DNA from: JAZSQT01 sp045538075
GTDB taxonomy: Bacteria > Chrysiogenota > Deferribacteres > Deferribacterales > Mucispirillaceae
Assembly: GCA_045538075.1 (NCBI GenBank)
Contig: JAZSQT010000022.1
Span: 1 to 7,152 of the forward strand
Direction: 5' to 3'
Length of the DNA stretch: 7,152 nt
Shown: one piece after another, positions 6,956-7,152 of the stretch
How the letters are laid out: every line of letters begins with the position of its first letter
Numbering within the stretch: the first letter of the stretch is position 1
Notes under the pieces: generated by a model
Seen by the model: the letters and a program-made list of their open reading frames with translations, nothing else
Told to the model about the DNA's origin: nothing
Databases searched by the model: none
Made by a program: the position numbers and the translations under genes

Positions 6956-7035
6956 GGATTGCCACGACGATTAAAATCGTCTCGCAATGAATTGATTTTT
7001 TTGTCATTACGAGGAGCAAAGCGACGAAGTAATCC
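6956..7035. repeat. REP/BIME-like pair of inverted palindromic units
   Basis: Two related units lie head to head. The left unit (6956-6990) starts GGATTGC, contains the hairpin GACGAT-TAAA-ATCGTC (6966-6981) and ends CTCGCAATGA. The right unit (7003-7035) is its diverged inverse, from GTCATTACGAGG to GAAGTAATCC. A 12-base AT-rich spacer, ATTGATTTTTTT (6991-7002), separates them. The outer ends (GGATTGC with GTAATCC) and the inner ends (CGCAATGA with TCATTACG) pair with wobble changes only. Units of the GTCATTGCGAGGAGC type are interspersed repeats in many bacteria. The local GC content stands out from its surroundings. Mobilisation by a REP-associated tyrosine transposase elsewhere in the genome is inference. 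Confidence 0.8.
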
Positions 7036-7091
7036 AGAAAAAACGATTAATAAAAAATTTTATGACAAAATTTTTCTATCTTTATTAAATA

Positions 7092-7116
7092 AAGAAATTA
7101 CTCATTATAATTTCTT
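7092..7116. other. Hairpin near the right edge, possible terminator
   Basis: AAGAAATTA (7092-7100) and TAATTTCTT (7108-7116) form a perfect 9-bp stem with a 7-base loop. On the minus strand the stem is followed by TATTT. It could terminate a minus-strand gene entering from the right, because minus-strand reading frames open at 7152 meet stops within this area, at 7127-7129 or inside the stem. With only about 25 bases beyond, this cannot be confirmed. Confidence 0.35.
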
Positions 7117-7152
7117 GCAATATTTTTTAGAATTTACCCTTTTTAAGGTTAT

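Noticed and set aside
6816..7019. A 67-codon minus-strand reading frame
   Set aside because: Its start lies inside the REP-like repeat, it has no ribosome site, and its F/I/K/L/N/Y-rich composition is what random AT-rich DNA gives. A decayed gene fragment cannot be excluded.
6956..7035. CRISPR array or transposon end
   Set aside because: Only two units are present, in inverted orientation with a short T-rich spacer. There is no direct-repeat/spacer pattern, transposase gene or target duplication.
7127..7152. Possible C-terminus of a minus-strand gene entering from the right
   Set aside because: One frame reads NLKKGKF then stop at 7127-7129, and another stays open to a stop inside the nearby hairpin. 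Too few bases are present to choose or to identify a gene.

Overview
This is an AT-rich window with canonical Shine-Dalgarno sites and bacterial gene spacing. It carries a leucine biosynthesis gene, a PAP2 lipid phosphatase, a TAXI-type TRAP transporter and an outer-membrane-type lipoprotein. That mix suggests a low-GC Gram-negative bacterium, probably host-associated, perhaps of a deltaproteobacterial or Deferribacterota-like lineage. The taxonomic guess is inference and weak. A REP-like inverted pair near the right end belongs to a widespread class of bacterial interspersed palindromes and does not settle the taxonomy.

Layout. Positions 46-1125 (+) encode a complete 3-isopropylmalate dehydrogenase (LeuB). 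An integral membrane PAP2 phosphatase (1118-1834, +) overlaps its end by 8 bases and is probably translationally coupled to it. After a 208-base AT-rich gap with a good sigma70-type promoter (1988-2016) comes a two-gene transport operon: a periplasmic TAXI-family substrate-binding protein (2043-3008) and a fused TRAP permease with DctQ-like and DctM parts (3053-5086). The binding protein would capture a small organic anion in the periplasm and hand it to the permease for ion-gradient-driven import. The substrate cannot be read from the sequence.

The gap 5087-5371 is not empty. It has several hairpins, including one 14-bp stem (5178-5214), a terminator-like stem (5228-5257), and a competing long-range pairing that could form an alternative fold or a small RNA. 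A strong, probably bidirectional terminator (5340-5373) separates the plus-strand operon from a convergent minus-strand gene (5372-6631).

That minus-strand gene is the most interesting item. It encodes a 419-residue lipoprotein with a lipobox, a Ser/Asn/Asp-rich linker, one InlB B-repeat-like (Flg_new/List-Bact) domain and a C-terminal domain resembling the IdeS/Mac family of immunoglobulin-cleaving cysteine peptidases. The Cys and His of the active site are visible, but the position expected to hold the catalytic Asp is Thr, with a Glu two residues later.

The last ~500 bases (6644-7152) hold no convincing gene. They contain the lipoprotein gene's probable promoter, a REP/BIME-like pair of inverted 33-35-base palindromic units (6956-7035) and a 9-bp hairpin near the right edge.
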